This document shows, in pieces, positions 9,910 to 18,437 of a stretch of DNA of 64,000 nt (position 1 is the first letter of the stretch; each line of letters starts with the position of its first letter). This stretch comes from Pseudomonas sp. ok272. Lineage in GTDB: Bacteria > Pseudomonadota > Gammaproteobacteria > Pseudomonadales > Pseudomonadaceae. The translations under genes were made by a program, and so were the position numbers. The DNA lies in contig NZ_FOCB01000014.1 in assembly GCF_900109995.1 (NCBI RefSeq), forward strand, positions 96,265 to 160,264. Reading direction: 5' to 3'. The notes beneath the pieces are model-generated. The model was given only the letters and a program-made list of their open reading frames with translations. It was not told the DNA's origin and searched no databases.

Positions 9910-10037
9910 CACTACCCAGTTTCGGGGGCCTTGGTACAGGCAGGCCGGGGATTCCCCTCTTTACATCCGGGGTTCGAACGAACTCCACACCCTTTTGGGG
10001 TCCCTGATACAGGCAGGTCAGGGATTCCCTCTTTTAT
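9910..10037 (+). ncRNA. nrsZ: NrsZ-type nitrogen-regulated small RNA
   Basis: Downstream of ntrC and a strong sigma-54 promoter lies a duplicated module of about 35 bases. Each copy folds into a hairpin presenting the same ten-base loop TACAGGCAGG. Hairpin 1 is CCTTGG (9929-9934) / CCGGGG (9945-9950, with G-U pairs). Hairpin 2 is TCCCTGA (10001-10007) / TCAGGGA (10018-10024), followed by a T-rich tail that ends the RNA near 10036. From memory, P. aeruginosa NrsZ lies next to ntrC, depends on NtrBC and RpoN, is processed into short repeats and promotes rhamnolipid production through rhlA. Position, promoter and repeat design fit. The tail overlaps the stop codon of the convergent gene. Confidence 0.8.
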
Positions 10038-10474
10038 TGCTCCTGGAGCTCGATCTCCAACCGCCAGCGACCATCGACCTCGCTGCCGGCCCAGTCGCCC
10101 TTCAGTGGCCGGGCCGCCACCAGCGTCAGCAACAAACCCGTGTCAGTGGGGCGCACCCGCCAATTCACATCCCGGGCGTTGACCTTCAACTGCCCTTTGT
10201 CCGCCTTGCCCTCAGCCTGGAACAACAACGCCACCGAGCCATCGACGATCTCGCCGTGCAACTGGGGCTCGCTGTCGAACCACACCTGCAAGCCCTGTGC
10301 GCCGACCTCGACCTGCTGCAGCCGGACGGGCTCGGGGGTGGTCAGGCGACCGATCATCAGGCCGACCATCACCCCGACAATCGCCAGCGACGCCATGACC
10401 CGCGGCAATAGCTTCGGCCGTCGATCCACTTCCGGCGTAGAATGCCGGGCATCTTTATCTTCGGAGCCGTGCAT
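10034..10474 (-). CDS. Hypothetical single-span membrane protein
   Basis: A 146-residue protein of unknown function. Residues 1-22 are polar and charged, residues 26-42 form one transmembrane helix (MASLAIVGVMVGLMIGR), and the rest (about 100 residues) is a probable periplasmic beta-rich domain. The ATG at 10472-10474 overlaps the ATG of trmL on the other strand, so the two genes diverge from the same four bases (CATG). An internal ATG just before the membrane helix is an alternative start. Its 3' end overlaps the tail of the sRNA. Confidence 0.75.
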   Translation of the reverse strand: MHGSEDKDARHSTPEVDRRPKLLPRVMASLAIVGVMVGLMIGRLTTPEPVRLQQVEVGAQGLQVWFDSEPQLHGEIVDGSVALLFQAEGKADKGQLKVNARDVNWRVRPTDTGLLLTLVAARPLKGDWAGSEVDGRWRLEIELQEQ

Positions 10475-10928
10475 GTTTCACGTCATCCTTTTTCAACCAG
10501 AAATTCCGCCGAACACCGGCAACGTTATCAGGCTGTGCGCCAACAGTGGCTGCCACCTGCATTTGATCGAGCCGCTAGGCTTCGAGATGGACGACAAGCG
10601 CCTGCGCCGGGCCGGACTCGATTACCACGAGTACGCCACCCTGCAACGCCACGCCGACCTCGCCAGTTGCCTGGAAAGCCTGGGTCAGCCACGCCTGTTC
10701 GCCTTCACCACCAAGGGCTCGCGGCCATTCCATGACGCCCGCTTCGCCGAGGGCGATGCCTTCCTGTTCGGCCCGGAAAGCCGTGGCCTGCCCGCGGACG
10801 TGCTGGACGCCCTGCCGGACGGTCACCGCCTGCGCCTGCCGATGCGCGAAGGCTGCCGCAGCCTGAACCTGTCCAACACCGTGGCGGTGGCCGTGTACGA
10901 AGGCTGGCGCCAACTGGGCTTCAAGTAA
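10473..10928 (+). CDS. trmL: tRNA (cytidine/uridine-2'-O-)-methyltransferase TrmL
   Basis: TrmL methylates the ribose at wobble position 34 of some leucine tRNAs. The 151-residue protein has the compact SPOUT fold, starting FHVILFQPEIPPNTGNVIRLC and ending with the knot signature around LFGPESRGLP and LRLPMREGCRSLNLSNTVAV. The start has GGAG six bases upstream; longer in-frame extensions cross the divergent gene and are rejected. It is flanked downstream by a REP doublet. Confidence 0.96.
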   Translation: MFHVILFQPEIPPNTGNVIRLCANSGCHLHLIEPLGFEMDDKRLRRAGLDYHEYATLQRHADLASCLESLGQPRLFAFTTKGSRPFHDARFAEGDAFLFGPESRGLPADVLDALPDGHRLRLPMREGCRSLNLSNTVAVAVYEGWRQLGFK

Positions 10929-10940
10929 TCCCCAAACAAA

Positions 10941-11031
10941 TGTGGGAGCGGGCTTGCTCGCGAAGAGGTCAGTACATTCAACATTGATGTTGGATGACCC
11001 ACCGTCTTCGCGAGCAAGCCCGCTCCCACAT
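10941..11031. repeat. REP doublet
   Basis: TGTGGGAGCGGGCTTGCTCGCGAAG and CTTCGCGAGCAAGCCCGCTCCCACA are near-perfect inverted arms about 40 bases apart, between the convergent trmL and secB. Confidence 0.93.
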
Positions 11032-11052
11032 GGGGGCTTGCGCTAGTTCAAC

Positions 11053-11535
11053 TTACTGAACGGTCTGCGAACCGCCTTCCTGCAGACGCTGCACTTCTTG
11101 CGCGTACAGCGCGTCGAAGTTGACCGGCGCCAGCATCAGGGCCGGGAACGAACCACGGGTCACCAGGCTGTCCAGGGTCTCGCGGGCGTACGGGAACAGG
11201 ATGTTCGGGCAGAACGCACCCAGGGTGTGGCTCATCGACGCAGGGTCGAGGTTTTTGATCAGGAAGATACCGGCCTGCTGGACTTCGGCGATGAACGCCA
11301 CTTCGTCACCGTTTTTCACGGTCACCGACAGGGTCAGCACGACTTCGTGGAAATCGTCTTCCAGCGTCTTCTGGCGGGTATTGAGGTCCAGACCGACACT
11401 CGGCTCCCACTGCTGGCGGAAGATCGCCGGGCTTTTCGGCGCTTCGAAGGACAGGTCACGCACATAAATGCGCTGCAAGGAGAATTGTGGTGCGGATTCT
11501 GCTTCGGTAGCGGCGGTGTTCTGTTGGTCAGTCAT
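11053..11535 (-). CDS. secB: Protein-export chaperone SecB
   Basis: SecB holds pre-secretory proteins unfolded and hands them to SecA. The 160-residue acidic protein contains the family core FSLQRIYVRDLSFEAP near residue 18 and the conserved FCPNILFPYARE segment. It is the last gene of a leftward rhodanese-grxC-secB group, a common arrangement in gamma-proteobacteria. Confidence 0.98.
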   Translation of the reverse strand: MTDQQNTAATEAESAPQFSLQRIYVRDLSFEAPKSPAIFRQQWEPSVGLDLNTRQKTLEDDFHEVVLTLSVTVKNGDEVAFIAEVQQAGIFLIKNLDPASMSHTLGAFCPNILFPYARETLDSLVTRGSFPALMLAPVNFDALYAQEVQRLQEGGSQTVQ

Positions 11536-11577
11536 CTCAGATCCTTTCTGATCTTGGGGCTTTTATAGGGAAAGAGT

Positions 11578-11832
11578 TCAAGCCTTGAGCATCGCGTCGA
11601 GCTTGCCGGCGCGGTCCAGGGCAAACACATCATCACAACCACCAACGTGGGTGCTGCCGATCCAGATCTGCGGCACGGATGTACGCCCGGCCTTGCTGGC
11701 CATCTCGGCGCGCACTTGCGGCTTGCCATCGACCTTGATCTCTTCGAAGGCTACGCCCTTGCTCGCCAGCAAATGCTTGGCGCGCGAGCAGTAGGGGCAG
11801 TAATCGCTGGAGTAGACGACGACGTTCGCCAT
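11578..11832 (-). CDS. grxC: Glutaredoxin 3
   Basis: A small (84 aa) dithiol glutaredoxin with the CPYC active site at residues 12-15, the TSVPQIWI cis-proline motif and the GGCDD glutathione-binding turn. It reduces protein and mixed disulfides with glutathione. It lies between secB and the rhodanese gene in one leftward group. Confidence 0.97.
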   Translation of the reverse strand: MANVVVYSSDYCPYCSRAKHLLASKGVAFEEIKVDGKPQVRAEMASKAGRTSVPQIWIGSTHVGGCDDVFALDRAGKLDAMLKA

Positions 11833-11833
11833 A

Positions 11834-12247
11834 TCACTTCACCAATGGCAGGTTGTCGGCTTTCCAGCTGGAGATCCCACCGGACAGCTTGGCGGCGGTG
11901 TAGCCGGATTTCATCAGTTCGCGAGCGTGAGTGCCAGCGGTCTGACCCATGGCGTCGACCAGGATGATGGTCTTGGCCTTGTGCTTCTCCAGCTCGCCGA
12001 TGCGGGCGGCCAGTTTGTCCTGGGGAATGTTCACCGCGCCCACGATGTGGCCGGCGGCGAAGTCCTTGCTCGGACGCAGGTCGATCACGATGCCGGTGTC
12101 CCGGTTGACCAGGGCCGTCAGCTCACCCGTGCTCAGGCTGCGACCGCCGCCTTGCATTTGATAAGCGATCAACAGCGCCAGCAGCACGACGAAGATACCG
12201 ACGAGCAGGTAGTGGTTAGTGGCAAATTCAATCAGGTGAGCAACCAT
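11834..12247 (-). CDS. Membrane-anchored rhodanese-like protein lacking the cysteine
   Basis: A 137-residue protein with one N-terminal membrane helix (about 12-30, LLVGIFVVLLALLIAY) and a rhodanese-like domain. The fold signatures IDLRPSKDFAAGHIVGAVNIP and LSGGISSWKADNLPLVK are present. The place of the catalytic loop reads VDAMGQTAGT, and the protein contains no cysteine at all, so it cannot carry a persulfide. A binding or structural role is more likely than sulfurtransfer. I took the ATG at 12247 because it begins the conserved MVAHLIEFATNHY sequence; a longer frame to 12331 would overlap the gpmI upstream region. Confidence 0.93.
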   Translation of the reverse strand: MVAHLIEFATNHYLLVGIFVVLLALLIAYQMQGGGRSLSTGELTALVNRDTGIVIDLRPSKDFAAGHIVGAVNIPQDKLAARIGELEKHKAKTIILVDAMGQTAGTHARELMKSGYTAAKLSGGISSWKADNLPLVK

Positions 12248-12400
12248 CGAAGGAGGTTCCAGGGCGTTAAAATGTCGGCCAGTATACACAGCCACTATGG
12301 TGGGCCAAACCCCGTCTGGCGGTGACGGCATCGGAACTTAGCTTTAAACTGCCGCGACTCTTTTCATTGTCTCTTTTTAATTCAGCCACGAGCGGAATCC

Positions 12401-13930
12401 ATGACTACCACGCCTAAACCTTTGGTCCTGATCATCCTCGACGGCTTCGGTCACAGCGAACATCAAGAGTCCAACGCCATCTACGCGGCCAAGAAGCCGG
12501 TCCTTGACCGCTTGTGTGCCAGCGTACCGAATGGCCTGATCTCGGGCTCGGGCATGGACGTGGGCCTGCCGGATGGCCAGATGGGCAACTCGGAAGTCGG
12601 CCACATGAACCTCGGCGCGGGCCGCGTGGTGTACCAGGATTTCACCCGTGTGACCAAAGCGATCCGCGATGGCGAGTTCTTCGACAATCCGACCATCTGC
12701 GCTGCCGTGGACAACGCCGTCGCCGCCGGCAAGGCCGTGCACTTCATGGGCCTGCTGTCCGATGGCGGCGTCCACAGCCACCAGGATCACCTGATCGCCA
12801 TGGCCGAGTTGGCCGCCAAGCGTGGCGCGACGAAAATCTACCTGCATGCCTTCCTCGATGGCCGCGACACGCCGCCCAAAAGCGCCCAGTCATCCATCGA
12901 ACTGCTGGACGAAGCCTTCAAGACCCTGGGCACGGGGCGCATCGCCAGCATCATCGGCCGCTACTTCGCCATGGACCGCGACAATCGCTGGGACCGGGTG
13001 TCCCAGGCCTACAACCTGATCGTCGACGGCAATGGCCAGTTCCACGCCGACAGCGCCCAGCAAGGCCTGGAGGCGGCCTATGCCCGTGGCGAGAGCGACG
13101 AATTCGTCAAGGCGACCACGATTGGCGAGCCGGTCCGGGTCGAAGACGGCGACGCCATGGTGTTCATGAACTTCCGCGCCGACCGCGCCCGCGAGCTGAG
13201 CCGCGTGTTCGTCGAGGACGGCTTCCAGGAGTTTGAGCGCGCACGCCAGCCAAAACTGGCCGGCTTCGTCATGCTGACCCAATACGCCGCCAGCATCCCC
13301 GCGCCGTCGGCCTTCGCCCCTGGCAGCCTGGAAAACGTGCTGGGCGACTACTTGGCCAAGAACGGCAAGACCCAATTGCGCATCGCCGAGACCGAGAAGT
13401 ACGCCCACGTCACCTTCTTCTTCTCGGGCGGGCGCGAAGAACCGTTCCCGGGGGAAGAGCGCATCCTGATCCCTTCGCCCAAAGTCGCCACGTACGACCT
13501 GCAACCCGAGATGAGCGCCCCGGAGGTCACCGACCGCATCGTCGAGGCCATCGAGAACCAGCGTTACGACGTCATCGTGGTCAACTATGCCAACGGTGAC
13601 ATGGTCGGCCACAGCGGCGTGTTCGCGGCGGCGGTCAAGGCCGTGGAATGCCTGGACCTGTGCGTGGGCCGCATCGTCGACGCCCTGGAGAACGTCGGCG
13701 GCGAAGCGCTGATCACGGCCGACCATGGCAACGTCGAGCAAATGTCCGACGCGTCCACCGGCCAGGCACACACCGCGCACACCACCGAGCCGGTGCCCTT
13801 CATCTATGTCGGCAAGCGTGACCTCAAGGTCCGTGACGGCGGCGTGCTGGCGGACGTGGCCCCGACCATGCTGATGCTGCTGGGGCTGGAGAAGCCTGAG
13901 GAAATGACCGGGACGTCGATCCTGGTCTGA
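12401..13930 (+). CDS. gpmI: 2,3-bisphosphoglycerate-independent phosphoglycerate mutase
   Basis: GpmI interconverts 3- and 2-phosphoglycerate in glycolysis and gluconeogenesis with two Mn ions. The 509-residue protein (about the family's 510) shows the N-terminal metal motif LIILDGFGH, the phosphoserine segment PDGQMGNSEVGHMNLGAG, and the C-terminal metal ligands in NYANGDMVGHSG and TADHGNVE. It stands alone, followed by a REP doublet. Confidence 0.98.
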   Translation: MTTTPKPLVLIILDGFGHSEHQESNAIYAAKKPVLDRLCASVPNGLISGSGMDVGLPDGQMGNSEVGHMNLGAGRVVYQDFTRVTKAIRDGEFFDNPTICAAVDNAVAAGKAVHFMGLLSDGGVHSHQDHLIAMAELAAKRGATKIYLHAFLDGRDTPPKSAQSSIELLDEAFKTLGTGRIASIIGRYFAMDRDNRWDRVSQAYNLIVDGNGQFHADSAQQGLEAAYARGESDEFVKATTIGEPVRVEDGDAMVFMNFRADRARELSRVFVEDGFQEFERARQPKLAGFVMLTQYAASIPAPSAFAPGSLENVLGDYLAKNGKTQLRIAETEKYAHVTFFFSGGREEPFPGEERILIPSPKVATYDLQPEMSAPEVTDRIVEAIENQRYDVIVVNYANGDMVGHSGVFAAAVKAVECLDLCVGRIVDALENVGGEALITADHGNVEQMSDASTGQAHTAHTTEPVPFIYVGKRDLKVRDGGVLADVAPTMLMLLGLEKPEEMTGTSILV

Positions 13931-13940
13931 TCCAAGACCC

Positions 13941-14030
13941 TGCGGGAGCGGGCTTGCCCGCGAATACGTAGTGTCAGTCGCCTTCACCAGGCCTGACATG
14001 GCGCCTTCGCGAGCAAGCCCGCTCCCACAT
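13941..14030. repeat. REP doublet
   Basis: TGCGGGAGCGGGCTTGCCCGCGAA and TTCGCGAGCAAGCCCGCTCCCACA, inverted, about 42 bases apart, between gpmI and the envC-like gene. Confidence 0.9.
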
Positions 14031-14141
14031 TGGTTTGTGGTGTTTTTGAGCCCAGTTATCACACCGCCCTAAATGGGCATTTTTTTTGCGGCGTGGGGCG
14101 GGCATACTAGGCCGTCCCTTTCCCCGGTGTCGCCCGCCTCT

Positions 14142-15434
14142 ATGCTCCGCACCCTGATCGCCCTTGCCCTGACCTGCCTGCTCCAACCGGCCTTCGCCGA
14201 CGAGCGCGCGCAAACCCAGCAACAGTTGGACGCTACGCGTCAGGATATTTCCGAGCTGAAAAAGCTCCTGGGCAAGCTGCAGGAAGAAAAGTCCGGCATC
14301 CAGAAAGAGCTCAAGGGCACCGAAACCGAGATGGGCAAGCTCGAAAAGCAGGTCGATGCCCTGCAAAAAGAGCTGAAGAAGAGCGAAGCCGAGCTGCAGC
14401 GACTCGATGGCGAGAAAAAAAAACTCCAGAGCGCGCGCACTGAACAACAGCAACTGATCGCCACCCAGGCCCGCGCGGCCTACCAGAACGGCCGCCAGGA
14501 ATACCTCAAGCTGCTGCTCAACCAGCAGAACCCCGAGAAATTCGCGCGCACCTTCACCTATTACGACTACCTGAGCCAGGCCCGCCTGGAGCAGTTGAAC
14601 AGCTTCAACGAAACCCTGCGCCAACTGGCCAACGTCGAACAGGACATTGCCCTGCAGCAGGCCCAGTTGCTGGTGGACAAAAGCAGCCTCGACAGCCAGC
14701 GCGACGAGCTCGACAAAGTCCGCAAGGAGCGCCAGCAAGTGCTGGCCAAGCTCAACACCGACGTGAAAGCCCGCGACCAGAAGCTACAAGCCCGCGAGCA
14801 GGATCAAGCCGACCTGTCTAAAGTACTCAAAACCATTGAAGAGACCCTGGCTCGCCAGGCACGTGAGGCAGAACAGGCGCGGCAAAAAGCCCTGATCGCC
14901 CAGCAGGAAGCGGAAAAAAAGCGTTTACGTGAGGCCCAGGCTCAAGCCAACGAGACTGACGCCCCGCGCAAACCAGCCAAGCAGACGCCTGGCGCCCTGG
15001 TTTCCAGTGCCGGTGAAACCTTTGGTGGCGCTTTTGCTACCACCCGGGGAAAACTTCCATGGCCGGTTGACGGTCGACTGCTTGCCCGCTTCGGCGAGAG
15101 CCGTGGCGACGACACCCGGACCAAGTGGGACGGCGTGATGATCAGCGCCACTGCTGGCAGCCAGGTGCACGCCGTACACGGCGGCCGCGTGGTGTTTGCC
15201 GATTGGCTGCGAGGCGCCGGCCTGTTGGTGATTCTTGACCATGGCAACGGTTACTTGAGCTTGTACGGCCACAATCAGACGCTGCTTAAATCAGCCGGCG
15301 ACGTGGTCAAGGCCGGAGAGTCCATCTCCACTGTCGGTAACAGTGGCGGCCAGGACACAGCAGCACTGTATTTCGCTATTCGTCAGCAGGGTCACCCGAG
15401 TGATCCGGCGCAATGGTGCCGCGCGCAAGGATAG
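14142..15434 (+). CDS. envC: Murein hydrolase activator EnvC-like
   Basis: A periplasmic protein that, in E. coli, is recruited by FtsEX and activates the amidases AmiA/AmiB at the septum. The 430-residue product starts at 14142 with a signal peptide (MLRTLIALALTCLLQPAFA). Next is a long Gln/Glu/Lys-rich coiled coil (about 25-290) and a C-terminal LytM domain. The LytM zinc ligands are not kept: the HxGxD position reads KWDGV and the last motif reads ALYFAIR. That is as expected for an activator rather than an enzyme. It is followed by ctpA and a polysaccharide deacetylase in the same direction. Confidence 0.93.
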   Translation: MLRTLIALALTCLLQPAFADERAQTQQQLDATRQDISELKKLLGKLQEEKSGIQKELKGTETEMGKLEKQVDALQKELKKSEAELQRLDGEKKKLQSARTEQQQLIATQARAAYQNGRQEYLKLLLNQQNPEKFARTFTYYDYLSQARLEQLNSFNETLRQLANVEQDIALQQAQLLVDKSSLDSQRDELDKVRKERQQVLAKLNTDVKARDQKLQAREQDQADLSKVLKTIEETLARQAREAEQARQKALIAQQEAEKKRLREAQAQANETDAPRKPAKQTPGALVSSAGETFGGAFATTRGKLPWPVDGRLLARFGESRGDDTRTKWDGVMISATAGSQVHAVHGGRVVFADWLRGAGLLVILDHGNGYLSLYGHNQTLLKSAGDVVKAGESISTVGNSGGQDTAALYFAIRQQGHPSDPAQWCRAQG

Positions 15435-15468
15435 GCGTTGAGTCACCTACATTAGGAGTTCGTTCGAC

Positions 15469-16776
15469 ATGCTGCATTTGTCCCGCCTCACCTCGCTGGC
15501 CCTGACGATCGCCCTGGTGATCGGTGCGCCCCTGGCGTTTGCCGCCGAGCCCGCCTCCTCGGTTTCGGCCGCGACCACCAAGGCGCCATTGCCGCTGGAT
15601 GAGTTGCGCACCTTTGCCGAGGTCATGGACCGGATCAAGGCGGCGTATGTCGAACCGGTAGACGACAAGACCCTACTGGAAAATGCCATCAAGGGCATGC
15701 TCAGCAACCTCGACCCGCACTCGGCCTACCTGGGCCCCGAAGACTTTGCCGAGCTGCAGGAAAGCACCAGCGGCGAATTCGGCGGCCTGGGCATTGAAGT
15801 GGGCTCCGAAGATGGCTTCATCAAGGTCGTCTCGCCGATCGACGATACCCCAGCCTCCAAGGCCGGCATCCAGGCCGGCGACTTCATCGTCAAGATCAAC
15901 GGCCAGCCAACGCGCGGCCAGACCATGACCGAAGCCGTGGACAAGATGCGCGGCAAGATCGGCGAGAAGATCACCCTGACCCTGGTGCGCGATGGCGGCA
16001 CGCCGTTCGACGTCACCCTGACCCGCGCCACCATCCAGGTCAAAAGCGTCAAGGCGCAGTTGCTGGAGTCGGGCTACGGCTACATCCGCATCACCCAGTT
16101 CCAGGTCAAGACCGGCGAAGAGGTTTCCAAGGCCCTGGCCAAGCTGCGCAAGGAAAACGGCAAGAAGCTCAACGGCATCATCCTCGACCTGCGCAACAAC
16201 CCGGGCGGCGTATTGCAAGCGGCGGTGGAAGTGGTCGACCACTTCATCACCAAAGGCCTGATCGTCTACACCAAGGGCCGCATCGCCAACTCCGAACTGC
16301 GCTTCTCGGCCACCGGCCACGACGAAAGCGAAGCGGTGCCGATGGTCGTGCTGATCAACGGCGGCAGTGCCTCGGCCTCGGAAATCGTCGCCGGCGCCCT
16401 GCAGGACCAGAAGCGCGCCGTGGTGATGGGCACCACCAGCTTTGGCAAAGGCTCGGTGCAAACCGTGTTGCCACTGAACAACGACCGCGCGCTGAAGATC
16501 ACCACCGCACTGTACTTCACCCCGAACGGGCGCTCGATCCAGGCCCAGGGCATTGTCCCGGACATCGAAGTGCGCAGGGCCAAGATCACCAACGAGCAAG
16601 ATGGCGATTACTTCAAGGAAGCCGACCTGCAGGGTCACTTGGGCAATGGCAATGGCGGTGCCGACAAGCCAAGCGGTTCCACTGGCAAGGCCAAGCCGAT
16701 GCCTCAGGACGACGACTACCAACTGGCCCAGGCGCTCAGCCTGCTCAAGGGCCTGAGCATCACCCGTAATCGCTGA
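15469..16776 (+). CDS. ctpA: Carboxy-terminal processing protease CtpA (S41)
   Basis: A periplasmic serine protease of the S41 family; in Pseudomonas CtpA acts with an outer-membrane lipoprotein partner to degrade peptidoglycan hydrolases. The 435-residue protein has a signal peptide (about 1-25), a PDZ domain (GLGIEVGSEDGFIKVVSPIDD onward, about 100-190), and the catalytic Ser/Lys dyad in NGGSASASEIVAGAL and GTTSFGKGSVQT. It sits 34 bases after envC and one base before the deacetylase gene, an operon for cell-wall turnover. Confidence 0.96.
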   Translation: MLHLSRLTSLALTIALVIGAPLAFAAEPASSVSAATTKAPLPLDELRTFAEVMDRIKAAYVEPVDDKTLLENAIKGMLSNLDPHSAYLGPEDFAELQESTSGEFGGLGIEVGSEDGFIKVVSPIDDTPASKAGIQAGDFIVKINGQPTRGQTMTEAVDKMRGKIGEKITLTLVRDGGTPFDVTLTRATIQVKSVKAQLLESGYGYIRITQFQVKTGEEVSKALAKLRKENGKKLNGIILDLRNNPGGVLQAAVEVVDHFITKGLIVYTKGRIANSELRFSATGHDESEAVPMVVLINGGSASASEIVAGALQDQKRAVVMGTTSFGKGSVQTVLPLNNDRALKITTALYFTPNGRSIQAQGIVPDIEVRRAKITNEQDGDYFKEADLQGHLGNGNGGADKPSGSTGKAKPMPQDDDYQLAQALSLLKGLSITRNR

Positions 16777-16777
16777 G

Positions 16778-17539
16778 ATGCGCCTGCGGTTGCTCCTCGG
16801 CCTGTTGTGCTGCCTGGCCGGCGCGGTTCACGCGGCGCCGGCCAAGACCTACCTGACCCTGATCATCGACGACCTGGGGCAGAACCTGCCCCGTGACCGC
16901 CGCGTGCTGGCCCTGCCCGGCCCGGTGGTCACGGCCGTCATGCCCGACACGCCCCACGCCGCCGAATTCGCCCGCGAAGCTCATCGCGCCGGCAAGACCG
17001 TCATCCTGCACATGCCCATGGACCCGGCCAGCGGTCCGTTTGCCTGGCATCCCGAGTTGTCCATCGACGAACTGCAAAAGCGCCTGGATGCTGCCTTCAA
17101 GGCCGTGCCCTACAGCGCCGGCCTCAACAACCACATGGGCAGCCGCATGACCGCCCAGCAACCGGCGATGGCCTGGCTGATGGCCGAGCTGCAGCGCCGG
17201 CACAAGCTCTTCGTCGATAGCCGCACCAGCGCCCAGACCGTCGCCGCCGCCGAGGCGCAGAAAATTGGCCTGGCGAGCGTCTCGCGGGACGTGTTCCTCG
17301 ATGACGAGCGCACCGAGGCGGCCATCTCCAGCCAACTCCAGGTCGCCATCCGCCTGGCCCACAAACAGGGTTCGGCGGTGCTGATCGGCCACCCTTACCC
17401 GCAAACCCTGGCGGTGCTGGAGCGCGAACTGCCCAAGCTCAAGGCCCAGGGCATCGAGTGGATTGATATCAAGCAGATGATCAGCCTGCGCAGTAACAAG
17501 GCAATGGCAGGGCATGGGAAGGATGGGGTGTACCGCTAA
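16778..17539 (+). CDS. Divergent polysaccharide deacetylase family protein
   Basis: A 253-residue secreted protein of the DUF610/divergent polysaccharide deacetylase family (PF04748). It has a signal peptide (MRLRLLLGLLCCLAGAVHA), then the deacetylase-like core: LIIDDLGQ near the N-terminus, HMPMDP, LNNHMGSRMT, DSRTS and GHPYP. Substrate is unknown for the family; the company of envC and ctpA points to peptidoglycan. The TAA stop at 17537-17539 coincides with the first bases of a MITE-end remnant, so the present C-terminus may have been set by that insertion. Confidence 0.9.
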   Translation: MRLRLLLGLLCCLAGAVHAAPAKTYLTLIIDDLGQNLPRDRRVLALPGPVVTAVMPDTPHAAEFAREAHRAGKTVILHMPMDPASGPFAWHPELSIDELQKRLDAAFKAVPYSAGLNNHMGSRMTAQQPAMAWLMAELQRRHKLFVDSRTSAQTVAAAEAQKIGLASVSRDVFLDDERTEAAISSQLQVAIRLAHKQGSAVLIGHPYPQTLAVLERELPKLKAQGIEWIDIKQMISLRSNKAMAGHGKDGVYR

Positions 17540-17593
17540 CGCCAGTCCGTTAAGGCGCAAAACCTGTGGGAGCGAGCCTGCTCGCTCCCACAG
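17537..17593. repeat. Remnant of MITE left end with REP palindrome
   Basis: TAACGCCAGTCCGTTAAGGCG followed by AAAACCTGTGGGAGCGAG matches the left end of the 145-bp MITE at 56057-56201 with two mismatches in its 18-bp terminal repeat. The REP part has collapsed to a tight palindrome, TGTGGGAGCGAGCC-TGCTCGCTCCCACA, with the spacer lost. Confidence 0.75.
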
Positions 17594-17614
17594 GGATGTC
17601 TGTATCCGTTGAAC

Positions 17615-18370
17615 CTACAGATACCGCGCCATGATCGCATCGACATCGCCGTCCTTGCGCATCTGATCCAGGGCGGCCTGCAACTTGGCGACGGTCTCGT
17701 CGGGTACGTTGCGGTTCAGGGCCAGGTACAGTTCGGCGCTATTGAAGCGCAGCACGGTCTTGAGGCCGGTGACGCCTTCCTGTCGGGCGAGGTAGCGCCC
17801 GGCAGGGTCGCCGGTGGCCCAGAGGTCGATCTGCCCGCTGAGGAGTTTTTTCGCGTTGTCCTGGTCACGCAGCACCACCATCGGATTCAGGCCCTGTTTG
17901 GCCAGGGTCAAGGCGATGGCGTCGCCTTTGTAGGCGCCGATTTTGTATTGGCGGGCCTGATCCAGGTTGTCGAGGGTGATCTTGCTGTCGGCCTTGGCCA
18001 ACATGATCCAGTCGTCCGGGCCGATCGGGCCGACCCACTTGAAGAGGTTCTCGCGGTCAGGCAGGCGCGCCATGACGAAGACGCCGTAGCCGGGCTTTTC
18101 CAGGGTGAGCTTGTAGATACGTTCCCAGGGGAACCGAAGCGTCAGGCTGTAGGTGATGCCGGCTCGCTTGAACATCTCGCGGACAATGTCCACGGCGATG
18201 CCATTGATGTTCTCGTCCTGAGCGAAGTTCTTGCCGTTCTTCGCCATGTTGTAGGGCGGGAAGTTTTCCGTCAGCAACACCAGGTCAGTGTCGGTTTTTT
18301 CGGCCGCGTGCACTGCACTGGCGAGCAGTAGCGATGCACTGGCGAGAATCAGGAACAAACGTCTAAACAT
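17615..18370 (-). CDS. Periplasmic substrate-binding protein (amino acid type)
   Basis: A 251-residue solute-binding protein of the SBP family 3 fold, with a signal peptide (MFRRLFLILASASLLLASAVHAA). The start of the domain reads LVLLTENFPPYNM and then GIAVDIVREMFKRAGI. No transporter genes are next to it, so it is an orphan that may serve a transporter elsewhere or act as a sensor-like binding protein. The ligand cannot be read from the sequence. Confidence 0.88.
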   Translation of the reverse strand: MFRRLFLILASASLLLASAVHAAEKTDTDLVLLTENFPPYNMAKNGKNFAQDENINGIAVDIVREMFKRAGITYSLTLRFPWERIYKLTLEKPGYGVFVMARLPDRENLFKWVGPIGPDDWIMLAKADSKITLDNLDQARQYKIGAYKGDAIALTLAKQGLNPMVVLRDQDNAKKLLSGQIDLWATGDPAGRYLARQEGVTGLKTVLRFNSAELYLALNRNVPDETVAKLQAALDQMRKDGDVDAIMARYL

Positions 18371-18437
18371 TGTGGGCTACCGCAATCCATTGGCGTGCCC
18401 AAGCTTGCCTTGAGCCCGCCATGCTGTCCACTGGCCT

